DNA of 44,891 nt from Nonomuraea antri (GCF_013283785.1 NZ_JABCPZ010000066.1:1-44891); one strand, 5' to 3'. Positions 8,796-18,054 are shown, counted from the stretch's first letter. Numbers and translations are program-made. The notes: generated by a model from the letters alone, not told the origin.

Positions 8796-9854
8796 ATGAT
8801 CAGCCGCATTGCGCTCAACCGCGCCACCCTCGCCCGCCAGCTGCTGTTGCGCAGGCACTCGTTGACGGCGCTGGAGGCGGTCGAGCACCTGGTCGGGTTA
8901 CAGGCGCAGGCGCCGTTCCCGCCGTACTTCGGGCTGTGGTGCCGTCTGTCGGGCTTCCGGCCGCAGGAACTGGCCGAGCTGCTGACCGGGCGGCAGGTGG
9001 TGCGGATCGTGCTCATGCGCGGCACCGTCCACCTTGTCAGCGCCGCCGACTGCCTGTGGTTGCGTCCGCTGACGCAGCCGATGCTCACCCGCTCCTTCCA
9101 GCACGCCTTCGGCGCCCGCATCGCGGGGGCCGACCAGGACGCGGTGGTCAAGGCGGGGCTGGAACTGCTGCGCGAGGGGCCGATGACGGCGGCGGCGCTC
9201 GGTACGGCGCTGGCCGGCGCCTTTCCCGGCACGGCCGCGGCCGACCTGTCGCAGATCCTGCGCAGCCTGGCCGCGCTGGTGCAGGTGCCGCCGCGGGCGG
9301 TGTGGGGGAAGTCGGGCCAGGCCGCCTATGCCACGGCCGAGGCATGGCTGGGGAGGGAACCGCACGCCGAACCCTCTCCCGAGGAGCTCGTCCTGCGCTA
9401 CCTGCGAGCCTTCGGCCCCGCCACGGTGGCCGACGTGCAGGCCTGGTCGGGACTGACCGGTCTGCGCGAGGTGGTGGAGCGGCTGCGGCCCCGGCTGGTG
9501 ATGCTGAGCGACACGATGTTCGACCTGCCGGACGCTCCCCGCCCCGACCAGGACGTCCCCGCCCCCGTACGCCTCCTGGCGCCCTTCGACAACCTGCTGC
9601 TCAGCCACGCCGACCGCACCCGCGTCATCGCCGACGAGCACCGCAGGCGCGTCATCACCGTCAACGGGCAGGTGCACGGCACCGTCCTGATCGACGGCTT
9701 CGTGCAGGGCATATGGAAGCGCGACAAGACGACGGTGACCGTCGAACCGTTCGCGCCGTTCACCGACGACCAGGCCGAACAGGTGCACGCGGAGGCGGCG
9801 GCGCTGCTGGAGTTCGCCGAGCCGGGCAAGGCGCACCGGATCGAGGGACTGTAA
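8796..9854 (+). CDS. winged-helix DNA-binding domain protein (HTH_42 / AlkZ-like fold)
   Basis: A 352-residue protein of the winged-helix family PF06224, which includes the DNA glycosylase AlkZ. Family hallmarks are the opening SRIALNRATLARQLLLRR, the Q-rich phrase VEHLVGLQAQAPFPPYFGLW (about 28-47), LMRGTVHLVSAADCLWLRP (about 72-90) and the late motif VRLLAPFDNLLLSHADRTRV. Streptomyces AlkZ-type glycosylases need a QxQ or QxD motif; the GLQAQAP here fits QxQ, so a DNA-repair glycosylase role is possible but not proven. The ATG at 8796 is preferred over upstream ATGs at 8751 and 8787. TACAAT at 8783-8788 could be a -10 box for a leaderless transcript, though I see no matching -35. The gene is monocistronic. 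Confidence 0.8.
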   Translation: MISRIALNRATLARQLLLRRHSLTALEAVEHLVGLQAQAPFPPYFGLWCRLSGFRPQELAELLTGRQVVRIVLMRGTVHLVSAADCLWLRPLTQPMLTRSFQHAFGARIAGADQDAVVKAGLELLREGPMTAAALGTALAGAFPGTAAADLSQILRSLAALVQVPPRAVWGKSGQAAYATAEAWLGREPHAEPSPEELVLRYLRAFGPATVADVQAWSGLTGLREVVERLRPRLVMLSDTMFDLPDAPRPDQDVPAPVRLLAPFDNLLLSHADRTRVIADEHRRRVITVNGQVHGTVLIDGFVQGIWKRDKTTVTVEPFAPFTDDQAEQVHAEAAALLEFAEPGKAHRIEGL

Positions 9855-10098
9855 CGCTGTCATCGCGCACCCGGACTGTCTGGAACGCGACTCGGGTCCG
9901 CTTCAGTGGTGACGGAACGTGAGGGCTCGTCTCGGTCCACGATCCCCTCTCGCCGTGCTGTGGGAGTGGACGGACCTGGTTACGTCGTCATCCGCGACGA
10001 CAGGTCTGGCGACAAGAGCAGCACCCGCCGCCGCCCGTTTCTGCCGTATTCCGGTGGCACCTGTAGAGGGCACCAGCGCGTCTCCTTCAGCAGCCTGC

Positions 10099-10815
10099 TC
10101 AGTGCCGTGTCGGCCAGTTGTCCGGGCGGACGATGCCGGTTTCGTACGCGTACCGCACCAGCTGAGCGCGATCCCGCAAGGCGAGTTTGGCCAGCAGGCG
10201 GTTGAGGTGGGTGCTGACGGTCGACTCGGCGATCGACAGCGCGCCGGCGATCTCGGAGTTGGACAGCCCGCCGGCGACCAGGCGAAGCACCTGCTCCTCT
10301 CGGGCGGTCAGAGGCGAAGGCGGGGGACGGCGGGCGTCCGTCGCCGGGCCGCTGGCCGCGGGCATGGTGCGGCGGTAGGCGTCCACGACGCGTCCGGTCA
10401 CCGCGGGGTCGAGCAGGACGTCCCCGCGGGCGGCGCTGCGGACGGCGGCGAACAACTGCTCCGGCGGCGAGCCCTTGAGCAGGAAACCGCTGACGCCGGC
10501 ATGCAGGGCGCGGTCGAGGTTGATGTCGGTGTCGTACATGGTCAGCATGATCACCCGTGGTGGGGCGGGCGCGGACAGGATGCGGCGGGCCGCCTCCAGA
10601 CCGTCCAGCCGGGGCATGTCGATGTCGAGCAGCACGACGTCGGGGCGCAGGGTGCGGGCCAGCTCCACGGCCTGGCCGCCGTCGCGCGCCTCGCCGAGCA
10701 CGGCCAGGTCCGGCTGCGTCTCGATGATCAGCCGCAGTCCCGCTCTGATCATCGCCTGGTCGTCGGCGAGCACGACGCCGATCTCGTGCCCGTGCTCGGG
10801 GTGGGTGCTGGTCAT
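10099..10815 (-). CDS. NarL/LuxR-family response regulator
   Basis: A 238-residue response regulator. The receiver domain (about residues 12-128) has the acidic pair DD at 18-19, phosphoacceptor Asp64 in LLDIDMP, Thr92 in LTMYD and Lys114 in FLLKGS. The C-terminal LuxR helix-turn-helix (about 168-212) reads LTAREEQVLRLVAGGLSNSE followed by ISIA-like ESTVSTHLNRLLAKL. It is downstream of the histidine kinase gene and overlaps it by four bases (ATGA), so the two are translationally coupled and form a two-component system. The signal and target genes are unknown. No further gene lies in the operon; the 244 bases before the convergent gene ending at 9854 look non-coding. Confidence 0.93.
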   Translation of the reverse strand: MTSTHPEHGHEIGVVLADDQAMIRAGLRLIIETQPDLAVLGEARDGGQAVELARTLRPDVVLLDIDMPRLDGLEAARRILSAPAPPRVIMLTMYDTDINLDRALHAGVSGFLLKGSPPEQLFAAVRSAARGDVLLDPAVTGRVVDAYRRTMPAASGPATDARRPPPSPLTAREEQVLRLVAGGLSNSEIAGALSIAESTVSTHLNRLLAKLALRDRAQLVRYAYETGIVRPDNWPTRH

Positions 10816-11954
10816 CGGGGCAGCACCGCCTGCACGCGGAAGCCGCCGGAGTGGTCGGGTTCCGCGGTGAGCGTGCCGCCGAACAGCGCGGCCCGCTCAC
10901 GCATGCCGATCAAGCCGTGTCCGGCCTCGCTCGTCCGGCTCGGCCTGGCCCGCCGCTCCGCCGGTCCGTGGTCGATGATCTCCAGACGGAGCTCGCCCGG
11001 CCGGTAGGCGACGGTAACGGCGGCGCGCGTGGGGCCGGCGTGTTTGAGCGCGTTGGTCAGCGACTCCTGGACGATCCGGTACGCCGACAGGTCGAGTGCC
11101 GCGGGCAACGGCGCTGGCTCGCCCCGCACGTCCAGGGTCACCTCCAGTCCCGCGGAGCGGATCTGGTCCAGCAGGTCGGGCAGCCGGTCGAGGCCGACGC
11201 CCGGCGGGGCCGGATCGTCCTGGGACGTGCGCAGCAGGCCGACCATGCGGCGCAACTCGATCAGCGCCTCCCTGCCGGTCTCCTCGACCGTCACCAGCAT
11301 CTGCCGTTCGCTCTCGTGGTCGTCGCGCAGCCGCAGCCGTACGCCGCTGCTGTGCATGGTCATCACGCTGACGCTGTGGGCGATGATGTCGTGCAGCTCG
11401 CGGGCGATCCTGCCGCGCTCCGCCGCGACCGCTTCGCGGGCCAGCAGTCTCCCACGTTCGGCGGCCAGCACGGCGAGCTCGCGGTGGCGGTGTACGGCCA
11501 GGCCGGACCCGGCCGCCAGCGAGGTCATCACCAGGGCGACGGCCACGTCACCCCATCCGGGTGAGGACGAGCCGAGGGTGGCCATGACGACGACGTACCC
11601 GAGGGTCGCGGCCAGGCCGGTGACGGCCTTCGCGCTGCGCGGGGGCAGCTCTGACAGGAGTGTGAACAGCAGCAGGAGCTGCGTGTAGAACTGCCAGGCC
11701 GTGGCGGGTCCGCCGGTCAGGGCGAGGGATGCGGAGTTGACGGCCGAACAGGCCATCAGGATCGCGAACGGGAACCTCCGCCGCAGCAGCACTCCGATGG
11801 CCACCGCCACCACCACCGCGGCCGCCGCCCACGGGGAGAAGGATTCGCGCGAGAGCGCCAGCGATCGCTGCGTGACCTCCTCCGCGATCACGAACAGGCT
11901 CACGACGGCGGTGACGAGCCAGTCGATCGCAGTGAGGCGGTGAGGGGAACGCAT
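10812..11954 (-). CDS. NarL-type sensor histidine kinase
   Basis: A 380-residue membrane kinase of the HisKA_3 class. The N-terminal half holds about four to six hydrophobic segments with short loops (for example WLVTAVVSLFVIAEEV, AAAAVVVAVAIGVLL, YTQLLLLFTLLSEL and VAVALVMTSLAAGSG), so it probably senses the membrane or a small ligand. The dimerisation helix contains the phosphoacceptor His188 in ERGRIARELHDIIAHSVSVM. The HATPase domain has the N box IVQESLTNALKHA (294-306), a G1-like IDHGPAE and the G2 segment GHGLIGMRERAALFGG. The start is ATG 11954 (MRSPHRLTAIDW), because the longer frame upstream is Arg/Pro-rich and overlaps the divergent gene. It pairs with the response regulator that overlaps its 3' end. 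Confidence 0.9.
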   Translation of the reverse strand: MRSPHRLTAIDWLVTAVVSLFVIAEEVTQRSLALSRESFSPWAAAAVVVAVAIGVLLRRRFPFAILMACSAVNSASLALTGGPATAWQFYTQLLLLFTLLSELPPRSAKAVTGLAATLGYVVVMATLGSSSPGWGDVAVALVMTSLAAGSGLAVHRHRELAVLAAERGRLLAREAVAAERGRIARELHDIIAHSVSVMTMHSSGVRLRLRDDHESERQMLVTVEETGREALIELRRMVGLLRTSQDDPAPPGVGLDRLPDLLDQIRSAGLEVTLDVRGEPAPLPAALDLSAYRIVQESLTNALKHAGPTRAAVTVAYRPGELRLEIIDHGPAERRARPSRTSEAGHGLIGMRERAALFGGTLTAEPDHSGGFRVQAVLPR

Positions 11955-12077
11955 GCAGGGAGAGTAGTGGCCGACGGGAAATGGAGTGTTCCCAGGTGAA
12001 TATCCACCGGGAGGAGGATGGCGGGTCAAAGGCTGCTTTGACGACGAAAGCGGTGGGTGATCCGTAGGGTCCTCCGC

Positions 12078-12743
12078 GTGATCGCCAACGCCGACTCCTT
12101 CCGCCGCGTCGCGGCCGGCGCGAGCCTCGTCCTCGCGCCCCTCTGCCTGCTCGCCGGCATGATCGCCGACCCCAAGGAGCCAGGCGTCGACGACCCCCTG
12201 GTCTACGCCCACAACCCCGGGGCGGCGGGACTCAGCGCGACGCTCCTGCACTACGCGTGGGTCCTGTTCGTGCCCGGCGTGATCGGGATGGTCCACCTCG
12301 TCCGTCGCAAGGGCGTGGTGCTGGCCAACCTCGCGGGCGCGGTGGCGGTCATCGGCCTGATCAACTTCTCCGCCATGATGGTCGCCGACTTCTTCGACAT
12401 CGCCCTCTACCGGGACTTGTCCGAGTGGCAGGCGGCCAAGATCATGGCGGGCTCGGCGCATCCCGCTCTCATCGCCGGCTGGCAGTTGCCGGGCATGATC
12501 GGGTCGACCGCGGGCCTGGTGCTCGTCGCAGTCGCCTACGCCTGGGCGGGGCGGGCGCGATGGTGGTTCCCCGCGGCCGTGCTGGTGGGCCTGGTCGTGT
12601 GGATCGCCGGCACGCGGAGCTGGACCCCCGTCCTGGCGTTCGGCGGCCCGGCCATCCTGCTGGCGGCCTTCGGCCACGTCGGCTTCTCGATCATCCGCAT
12701 GCCGGACGGGAAGTGGTGGCCCCGCGAGCACGCGGCGAGCTGA
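12078..12743 (+). CDS. predicted integral membrane protein
   Basis: A 221-residue protein with about six hydrophobic helices, among them AAGASLVLAPLCLLAGMIA, LHYAWVLFVPGVIGMVHLV, LANLAGAVAVIGLINFSAMM and STAGLVLVAVAYAWAG. I chose GTG 12078 (MIANADSFRR) over GTG 12057: TAGGGT at 12065-12070 is a good -10 box and places the transcript start at the GTG, suggesting a leaderless message, and neither start has a clear ribosome binding site. I do not recognise a functional family. The gene is divergent from the histidine kinase 123 bases away, so the two-component system could regulate it, but that is inference. Confidence 0.75.
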   Translation: MIANADSFRRVAAGASLVLAPLCLLAGMIADPKEPGVDDPLVYAHNPGAAGLSATLLHYAWVLFVPGVIGMVHLVRRKGVVLANLAGAVAVIGLINFSAMMVADFFDIALYRDLSEWQAAKIMAGSAHPALIAGWQLPGMIGSTAGLVLVAVAYAWAGRARWWFPAAVLVGLVVWIAGTRSWTPVLAFGGPAILLAAFGHVGFSIIRMPDGKWWPREHAAS

Positions 12744-12844
12744 ACATTCTTCGGCGACCCCGGGAATCCTGCGCCGACGTCGGCGAAGGCCACTACACAA
12801 CCCCGCGGCGCACGGTCGTGTGCCCATTTGACGAAAGGATCGCG

Positions 12845-14641
12845 ATGAAAGCGACAGCGTTGCTGCTGAGCATGGTCGTGCTCGGCGGGCTGCTGGCCGC
12901 CGCTCCCCCACATGCCGCCGCCGCTCCCGCACATGCCGCCGTCCCATCCGCCGCGCCCGTCAAGACGGCGGTGGCGAAGGTGAAGGCGTCCCCCGCCGCG
13001 CAGTCGGGCGCGTGTCCGACCACGGTCGGGTTCTCCGCAGTGGTGGCGGCCAAGGGCAAGGGCACCGTGCGCTACCGGTGGGTGCGCGGCGACGGCACCA
13101 AGAGCGTGGTCAAGAGCTTCCGGGTGAACGGCGCCCGCAAGGTGACCGTACGCGACCGGCAGACCTTCGACCGCGAGGTCACCGGCTGGCAGGCGGTCGA
13201 GATCATCGGCAGGAAGGGACTGTCGGGCAAGGCCCGGTTCAGCGTCTCGTGCGACGGCCCGCCGCAGGTGTGGGACGCCTCCCACCCGCTGCCCGCCGAC
13301 GACACGCTCCGCTCGGCCGCCGACGTGGACGTCAGCCCGGCCACCCACACCGGCGTCTGCCCTACCACGGTGACCTTCACCGCGACCGTCCAGGTCTCAC
13401 GCGTCCCGGCCACCGTCCGCTACCAGTGGATCGACAGCCTGACCGGCGAAGACCGGCCCGAGACCCTGCACTTCCCGGCCGGCGGGCCGCGCCTGCGCGA
13501 GGTCAGCCTGCCGCTGACCGTCGGCGGTTCGGCGAGCGGCTGGAAGGCGATCCGCATCCTGAGCCCCGGAGGGCGCGACTCCGGCCGCGCCGCCTACACG
13601 GTGACCTGCCGGCCCGGCCCGACCCCGACGCCGACCATCACCGTGACCATGACGCCCACGCCGACGCCGACGACCACGCGGCCCCCGGCCGTCCCGGGAC
13701 GGCAGATCGTCCTGGTCTCCCCTGGCGACTACATCGGCTCGTGCGTCGAACCGGTCCCCTACCATGCCACCGGCAGCATCACCCTGCCCGCCGGCGCCGC
13801 GCAGACGGTCACCGCCTGGTGGATCATCGACGGCGTCGCCGGTCCGAAGCTGGACATCCCCTTCCCCGCCTCCACTCAGGCCCGCGCCTACCTCATGAAC
13901 AGCCGCTGGAGCCTGGGCAAGGACGCGGCGGGCACGCACCAGGTCGGCCTCATGGTGCAGGGCGGCCCCGTCCAGCCCGACACGCGTTCCTACACCTTCA
14001 CCTGCGACGACGGCCCCAACGACGCCACGCTGACCTTCCGCTACGCCCGCGTGCCCCACCACACCGGCGACTGCGACGCCCCCTTCGCCTTGAACGCCGC
14101 GGCCCTGTTCATGACCGACCGCGAGACCCAGGTCAAATACCGGCTGGTCGCCGACGGCAAGCCCGGCCCGGTCAGGACCAAGACCCTCAAACCGAACCTC
14201 CGCAACGAGCTCGACGACCTCTGGAACGTGCCGCGGCAAACCGGCAGCGGAAGCGGAACGGTCCGCATCGAAGTGCTCAACCACAACAAGCCGTATGTCC
14301 AGTACCCCTACACCTGGACCTGCGTGCCGAAGGAGCCCGACCCGGGCACGGTCCGCATCGGCAGCGTCGTGAGTGAGAGCTACCACGGCGACTGCAGCCT
14401 GAGGCCGAGCACGCAGGCGTCGGCGCGACTGCACGCCGCACCGGGCACCGCGATCTCCTTCCGATGGCTCGTCGACGGCCGCGCCATTCATATCCTCACC
14501 CAGACCACAGGACCGGACGGCTTCACCGACACCACGTCCTCCAACTGGGCGGCCAACCCCAGCGGCGGCACACTCGCCATCGAAGTGGTCAACCACAACA
14601 AGCCGGTCAAGCAGGTCGCCTACCAGGTGCAGTGCACCTGA
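12845..14641 (+). CDS. secreted protein with five Cys-bracketed Ig-like domains
   Basis: A 598-residue exported protein. Residues 1-27 form a Sec signal peptide (MKATALLLSMVVLGGLLAAA, then an APPHAAAA cleavage region). The mature part has five repeats of about 80-90 residues. Each opens with G-x-C (GACPTTV at 55, GVCPTTV at 170, GSCVEPV at 298, GDCDAPF and GDCSLRP later) and closes with a beta-strand ending in Cys (FSVSC 136, YTVTC 255, YTFTC, YTWTC, YQVQC). The pattern suggests one disulfide per Ig-like domain. A Pro/Thr linker (PTPTITVTMTPTPTPTTTRP, about 260-280) separates domains 2 and 3. The ribosome binding site GAAAGGA precedes ATG 12845. No enzyme motif, membrane anchor or sorting signal is visible, so an extracellular binding role is plausible. 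The family is not one I can name. Confidence 0.85.
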   Translation: MKATALLLSMVVLGGLLAAAPPHAAAAPAHAAVPSAAPVKTAVAKVKASPAAQSGACPTTVGFSAVVAAKGKGTVRYRWVRGDGTKSVVKSFRVNGARKVTVRDRQTFDREVTGWQAVEIIGRKGLSGKARFSVSCDGPPQVWDASHPLPADDTLRSAADVDVSPATHTGVCPTTVTFTATVQVSRVPATVRYQWIDSLTGEDRPETLHFPAGGPRLREVSLPLTVGGSASGWKAIRILSPGGRDSGRAAYTVTCRPGPTPTPTITVTMTPTPTPTTTRPPAVPGRQIVLVSPGDYIGSCVEPVPYHATGSITLPAGAAQTVTAWWIIDGVAGPKLDIPFPASTQARAYLMNSRWSLGKDAAGTHQVGLMVQGGPVQPDTRSYTFTCDDGPNDATLTFRYARVPHHTGDCDAPFALNAAALFMTDRETQVKYRLVADGKPGPVRTKTLKPNLRNELDDLWNVPRQTGSGSGTVRIEVLNHNKPYVQYPYTWTCVPKEPDPGTVRIGSVVSESYHGDCSLRPSTQASARLHAAPGTAISFRWLVDGRAIHILTQTTGPDGFTDTTSSNWAANPSGGTLAIEVVNHNKPVKQVAYQVQCT

Positions 14642-14689
14642 CCCCAACCGGGGCCACCGGGCCTGCCCCTCAGGGAAGAACAACCACGA

Positions 14690-15180
14690 TCAGCACCGCG
14701 CGCAGGCTCGCCGCCGGCGCACTCGTCTTGGCCCGTGAGGAGGATAAGAACGGAGGTCAGCGGTGGCGAGCCGTGTTCGGCATCGGTCTGGTGACGAGCC
14801 GTCAGCCCCGCTGATCGAGCAGCAGGCCGGCCGGCGCGGTTCACTCCATGAGTGCGAGACTCCGTGGGTGCGAGCGCGGGCCGGGATGGAGGCGCCCTGC
14901 TCGCGGAACGCCGTCCACACCTCGTCGGTGAGTTCGTTTCACAGGTCGCGCTGGGACTGGCCGACCGAGGTGACGACATCGATGATCAGCGCGGTGGTCG
15001 AGTCATTTGCGGTGAGGCCGTAGAAGTTCGACAGGACGCGCAGGGCGACGCGACGGGCTCTGCACCGGTTGCGCACGTGGTGGATGTCGACCGTCTCCCG
15101 GTCCCGAATAGCAGCACCCGATCGGCGGGCGGAAGCCTTCGGTGTGCGACAAGAGGCCGGCCTCGGTGAGGATGTGGCGC
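14690..15180 (-). pseudogene. decayed hypothetical gene downstream of the GNAT gene
   Basis: One minus-strand frame carries coding-like sequence: RDRETVDIHHVRNRCRARRV, ALRVLSNFYGLTANDSTTAL and IIDVVTSVGQSQRDL. It then meets an in-frame TGA where a Trp codon would be expected, and continues NELTDEVWTAFREQGASIP. Upstream, LTEAGLLSHTEGFRPP lies in a different frame, implying one frameshift near 15110-15130. The gene would directly follow the acetyltransferase as a second operon member. The family is not recognised. Confidence 0.35.
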
Positions 15181-15230
15181 TGACGCAGCAGCGACGCCTG
15201 GTGGTCAGCGTTGTCCCTGGCGTGGCGTTG

Positions 15231-15713
15231 TCAGATGTCGTGTTCGATGACCGCGCGCGGTGGCCGGATGCGTTCGGCGGCGAAGCTCTTCCGGTCGAGG
15301 TTGGTGTGGGGACATGACCGGCCGTGCGCGGTGAACGCCGCTCCCGTCTCGGCGCTCATGATCGGGAAGAACTTCTCGGCCTCCGGGGACTGTCCCGAGG
15401 TGACCCAGGCGTACGCGGGGCCGTCGCGCAGGGCGCGGTGGATCAGGCGGCGGCCGAGCCCTTGGCGTTGCGATTCCTGGTCGATGGAGATCTTGTTGAT
15501 GCTGCCGCAGCGGCAGACGTCGCAAACCTGCCAGACGAGGCGGGCGATGTCGTAGTCGCCGGGATCGTAGACGTAGATTTCGCGCAGGCCGGCCGGAAGT
15601 GCGGGCGGGTGGTAGACGAAGCGCAGCGGGGCGTGTGGCGTGGTGATGCGAGTCCACCACCAGCGCAGGCGGGAGACCCGCTGAACGCGAACGGGGGTTC
15701 GGCCACGAGGCAT
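15231..15713 (-). CDS. GNAT-family N-acetyltransferase
   Basis: A 160-residue protein with the acetyl-CoA-binding motif A of GNAT enzymes: NKISIDQESQRQGLGRRLIH, with the RQGLGRR pyrophosphate-binding loop. Upstream is a cysteine-containing segment (VCDVCRCGSINK) that looks like a short metal-binding knuckle. Downstream, AYAWVTSGQSPEAEKFFP fits the later beta strands. The start ATG 15713 (MPRGRTPVRV) is preceded by GGCGGTGA; an in-frame ATG at 15755 is possible but less well spaced. The acetyl acceptor is unknown. An 81-codon frame ending at 15718 just upstream could be a coupled gene, but I do not recognise it. A decayed gene follows within a few bases. Confidence 0.75.
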   Translation of the reverse strand: MPRGRTPVRVQRVSRLRWWWTRITTPHAPLRFVYHPPALPAGLREIYVYDPGDYDIARLVWQVCDVCRCGSINKISIDQESQRQGLGRRLIHRALRDGPAYAWVTSGQSPEAEKFFPIMSAETGAAFTAHGRSCPHTNLDRKSFAAERIRPPRAVIEHDI

Positions 15714-16017
15714 ACGATCACCGCCGGTGAGCGGCAGGGTCTTGACCGTGGTCACGGGGTTCGGGGCCTTTGGTGTCGCGGAGGATGAACGTGCTGTCCA
15801 TGAGCGCGTTCATCACCGCGGCGATCTCGCCGAAAGGCCGCGAGTGTGCCTGCGGCAAGCTGCCGGTCGGGTAAGGCTTGGCGCGGATTCGGGGATCACC
15901 GGCAGGCTCCTGTATGACAGGGAAGGCATCGCCTTCGACCGTAGAGGCGCGAGGCGGAACCACCGGCCGGAATGAGGGAAGGACCTTGCATGCGACAGGG
16001 AATGGCTACTTCCTGGG

Positions 16018-16070
16018 TGTGTGGTCTCGCGACTTCCTTGACCGGGTGCGCTCTGGACATGCTTGACGCT
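16018..16070 (+). repeat. left terminal inverted repeat of the IS481-family element
   Basis: Begins TGTGTGGTCTC and contains two TTGAC boxes (16037-16041 and near 16064). Pairs with 18055-18107. Confidence 0.7.
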
Positions 16071-16099
16071 TCGGGCGTGCCTTGCCAGCAACAAAGGTC

Positions 16100-17920
16100 T
16101 CAGGAGATGTTGGACGGTTTGCCTGGGTTGGAGTGGCGGGCGTGGACCTTCAGCTGGGTGATCGGAGTGGTGTTCTTGCGAGGCCGGACGGCGATCTCCT
16201 CCTCGCCGTGCAGGATGCGGAAGTAGGTGTCCTCGATCACCACGGTGACGATCTTTCCGGCATTGCCCTTGCCGAGCTTCATCCGCTGGTTGCCCACCAT
16301 GATTCGGCCGTCCCGGCCCACCCGCCGTTGCACCCGGATGGACCCGGTCGGCAGCGGTGGGGGCGGCAGCGGGGTGGCAGCGGCCTGGGCGCCGCGCATC
16401 GAGGACAGCCGGTCTGCGGACACGGGACAGGGCCAGGTGGCCACCAGCGCGCCCTGGCTGACGGCGTGCATCAGGTGACCGTCCAGCCGGACGGTGAGGC
16501 GCTGCCCGGCATAGTCGCGACCGACCAGAAAGGCCCGGTCCGCGACCATGATGAAGCCATTCCGACGGACGTTGCGCTGCACTTCGACCGGCTGGCCGAC
16601 GGGGACGACCTGATGGCCACCGGTCCTGGCGAGCGCGGGTGGTGCGGGCGGTGGCCCGGCCGGGCGGGCGCCGCGCATGGTCAGCTGGTGCAGATGATCG
16701 GCCGATAGGCGGGAGGCCAGAGTCTTGAGGTGATGGCCGTTGACCGACAGGTGGATGCTGCACTGGTCGGCCCAGACGGTGATGGTCCGGCCCGCCCAGA
16801 CCGGTCCGATCCACACGCTCTGGCCGGTGGAGGCGAGGGTGGTTGCGCCGCTGGGCGGCACGACGATCTCGAACTCCACCGCGCCGGGGAGGGGCGTGGG
16901 CAGTGGGGACGGGCCGATGACGGCGAAGTCGTCGGCGAGCGGGTCGTCGGGTTCGAGTTCGTCGATGGGGTGGGCGTCGACGAGGGTGACCGGCATGTCG
17001 GACGGGCTGGAGCTGGGCCGGAAGCGTTCGCTGGGGGTGGCCATCTGCAGGGCTTGGTGCGGGCGCTGGTGGTTGTAGGCCTCGACCCAGCCGTCGATCG
17101 CTTCCTGGGCGATCTGTGGCGACTCGAACGGGCCGGCCTGGTCGAGGAACTCGCGCCGGAATGTCTTGTGCCAGCGCTCGATCTTTCCGGTGGTGGTAGG
17201 GGAGCGCGGTCTGGTCAGCCGGGCGGTGATGCCGTTGTGCCGGCACAGCCGCTCGAACATCACCTCCACCGGCAGAGGCTTGGTATAGCGGCCGGTGAAC
17301 TGCTTGCCATTGTCGGTCAGCACCTCGGCGGGCACCCCGTAGCGGCGCATCGCCGCGGCGAACGCCTCACACACCGCCCGGCCGCTGGCCACGGGCAGCA
17401 CCGTAGCGAGCACCACGAACCGGGAGTGATCGTCGATCCCGGTGACCACCTTGCAGGTGCGCCCGTTCGTCAGCGGCACGCCGTCGACCAGGTCCAGCTG
17501 CCACAACTGCATCGGCGCCGCGCGCTGCCACCGCTTCCAGACCCGCTTGCGTTCCTGGGTTTGGGCGGTCACCAGGCCGTTGCGCACCAGGATGCGATGG
17601 ATCGTCGCCCGCGACGGCACCGGCTGGGCGCCGCGCCGCTCCATCTCGTATCGGATCCGCTTGGCGCCCCATCGCGGATGCTGCCGCCGCAGCTGGCAGG
17701 CCAGCGCCTCGAGGTCGGAGCCGGTGCGCGCCGGGCTGGTGCGCGGCCGCCGAGAGCGATCGAGCAGACCAGGCAGGCCCTCGGCCAGGAAGCGCTTGCG
17801 CCAGGTGTCCAGCGACTGCCGTGACGTGCCGTACCGGACGGCGACCTCGCCGATCGCCGATCCGTCGAGCACCTCACGCACCGCGCGGTAGCGGTACTCC
17901 TGTAACTCGCGTGGTTCCAT
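16100..17920 (-). CDS. IS481-family transposase with a threefold-repeated C-terminal extension
   Basis: A 606-residue DDE transposase. Residues 1-130 are a helix-turn-helix region (EVAVRYGTSRQSLDTWRKRF, then HPRWGAKRIRYEMERRG). The rve core has Asp143 in WQLDLVDG, Asp203 in TDNGKQF and Glu248 in TGKIERWHKTFRREF, with the family signature YNHQRPHQAL at 282-291. Typical IS481 transposases end shortly after this. Here about 270 extra residues follow as three related beta-rich modules separated by Pro-rich linkers: one around AGRTITVWADQCSIHLSVNG, one around AGQRLTVRLDGHLMHAV, and one around AGKIVTVVIEDTYFRILHG. Each contains an AG.x.TV..D core. The role of the extension is unknown; end binding is a reasonable guess. 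Confidence 0.9.
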   Translation of the reverse strand: MEPRELQEYRYRAVREVLDGSAIGEVAVRYGTSRQSLDTWRKRFLAEGLPGLLDRSRRPRTSPARTGSDLEALACQLRRQHPRWGAKRIRYEMERRGAQPVPSRATIHRILVRNGLVTAQTQERKRVWKRWQRAAPMQLWQLDLVDGVPLTNGRTCKVVTGIDDHSRFVVLATVLPVASGRAVCEAFAAAMRRYGVPAEVLTDNGKQFTGRYTKPLPVEVMFERLCRHNGITARLTRPRSPTTTGKIERWHKTFRREFLDQAGPFESPQIAQEAIDGWVEAYNHQRPHQALQMATPSERFRPSSSPSDMPVTLVDAHPIDELEPDDPLADDFAVIGPSPLPTPLPGAVEFEIVVPPSGATTLASTGQSVWIGPVWAGRTITVWADQCSIHLSVNGHHLKTLASRLSADHLHQLTMRGARPAGPPPAPPALARTGGHQVVPVGQPVEVQRNVRRNGFIMVADRAFLVGRDYAGQRLTVRLDGHLMHAVSQGALVATWPCPVSADRLSSMRGAQAAATPLPPPPLPTGSIRVQRRVGRDGRIMVGNQRMKLGKGNAGKIVTVVIEDTYFRILHGEEEIAVRPRKNTTPITQLKVHARHSNPGKPSNIS

Positions 17921-18054
17921 GCCGCACCCCCACCGCAGGCATCATCACGCCTGGCAAGTGGGTGCGGACCGGCAGATTGCGCTAAGCGACGGAGATGTCA
18001 CGGGGAGGGAAGTCAAGCATGTCCTGAGACGGCGGGACATCCCTGCAAGATCGT

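Noticed and set aside
12536..14683. Long minus-strand frames opposite the secreted protein
   Set aside because: The plus strand has a signal peptide, ribosome binding site and Cys-patterned domains; the minus products have no recognisable pattern.
15718..15963. 81-codon minus-strand frame upstream of the GNAT gene (contains GEIAAVMNALMDSTFILRDT)
   Set aside because: It might be a small coupled gene or a DUF397-like fragment, but there is no ribosome binding site or firm family match.
15813..17246. 477-codon minus-strand frame overlapping the IS481 transposase
   Set aside because: It is Arg/Pro/His-rich, in a different frame from the transposase, and crosses the IS boundary.
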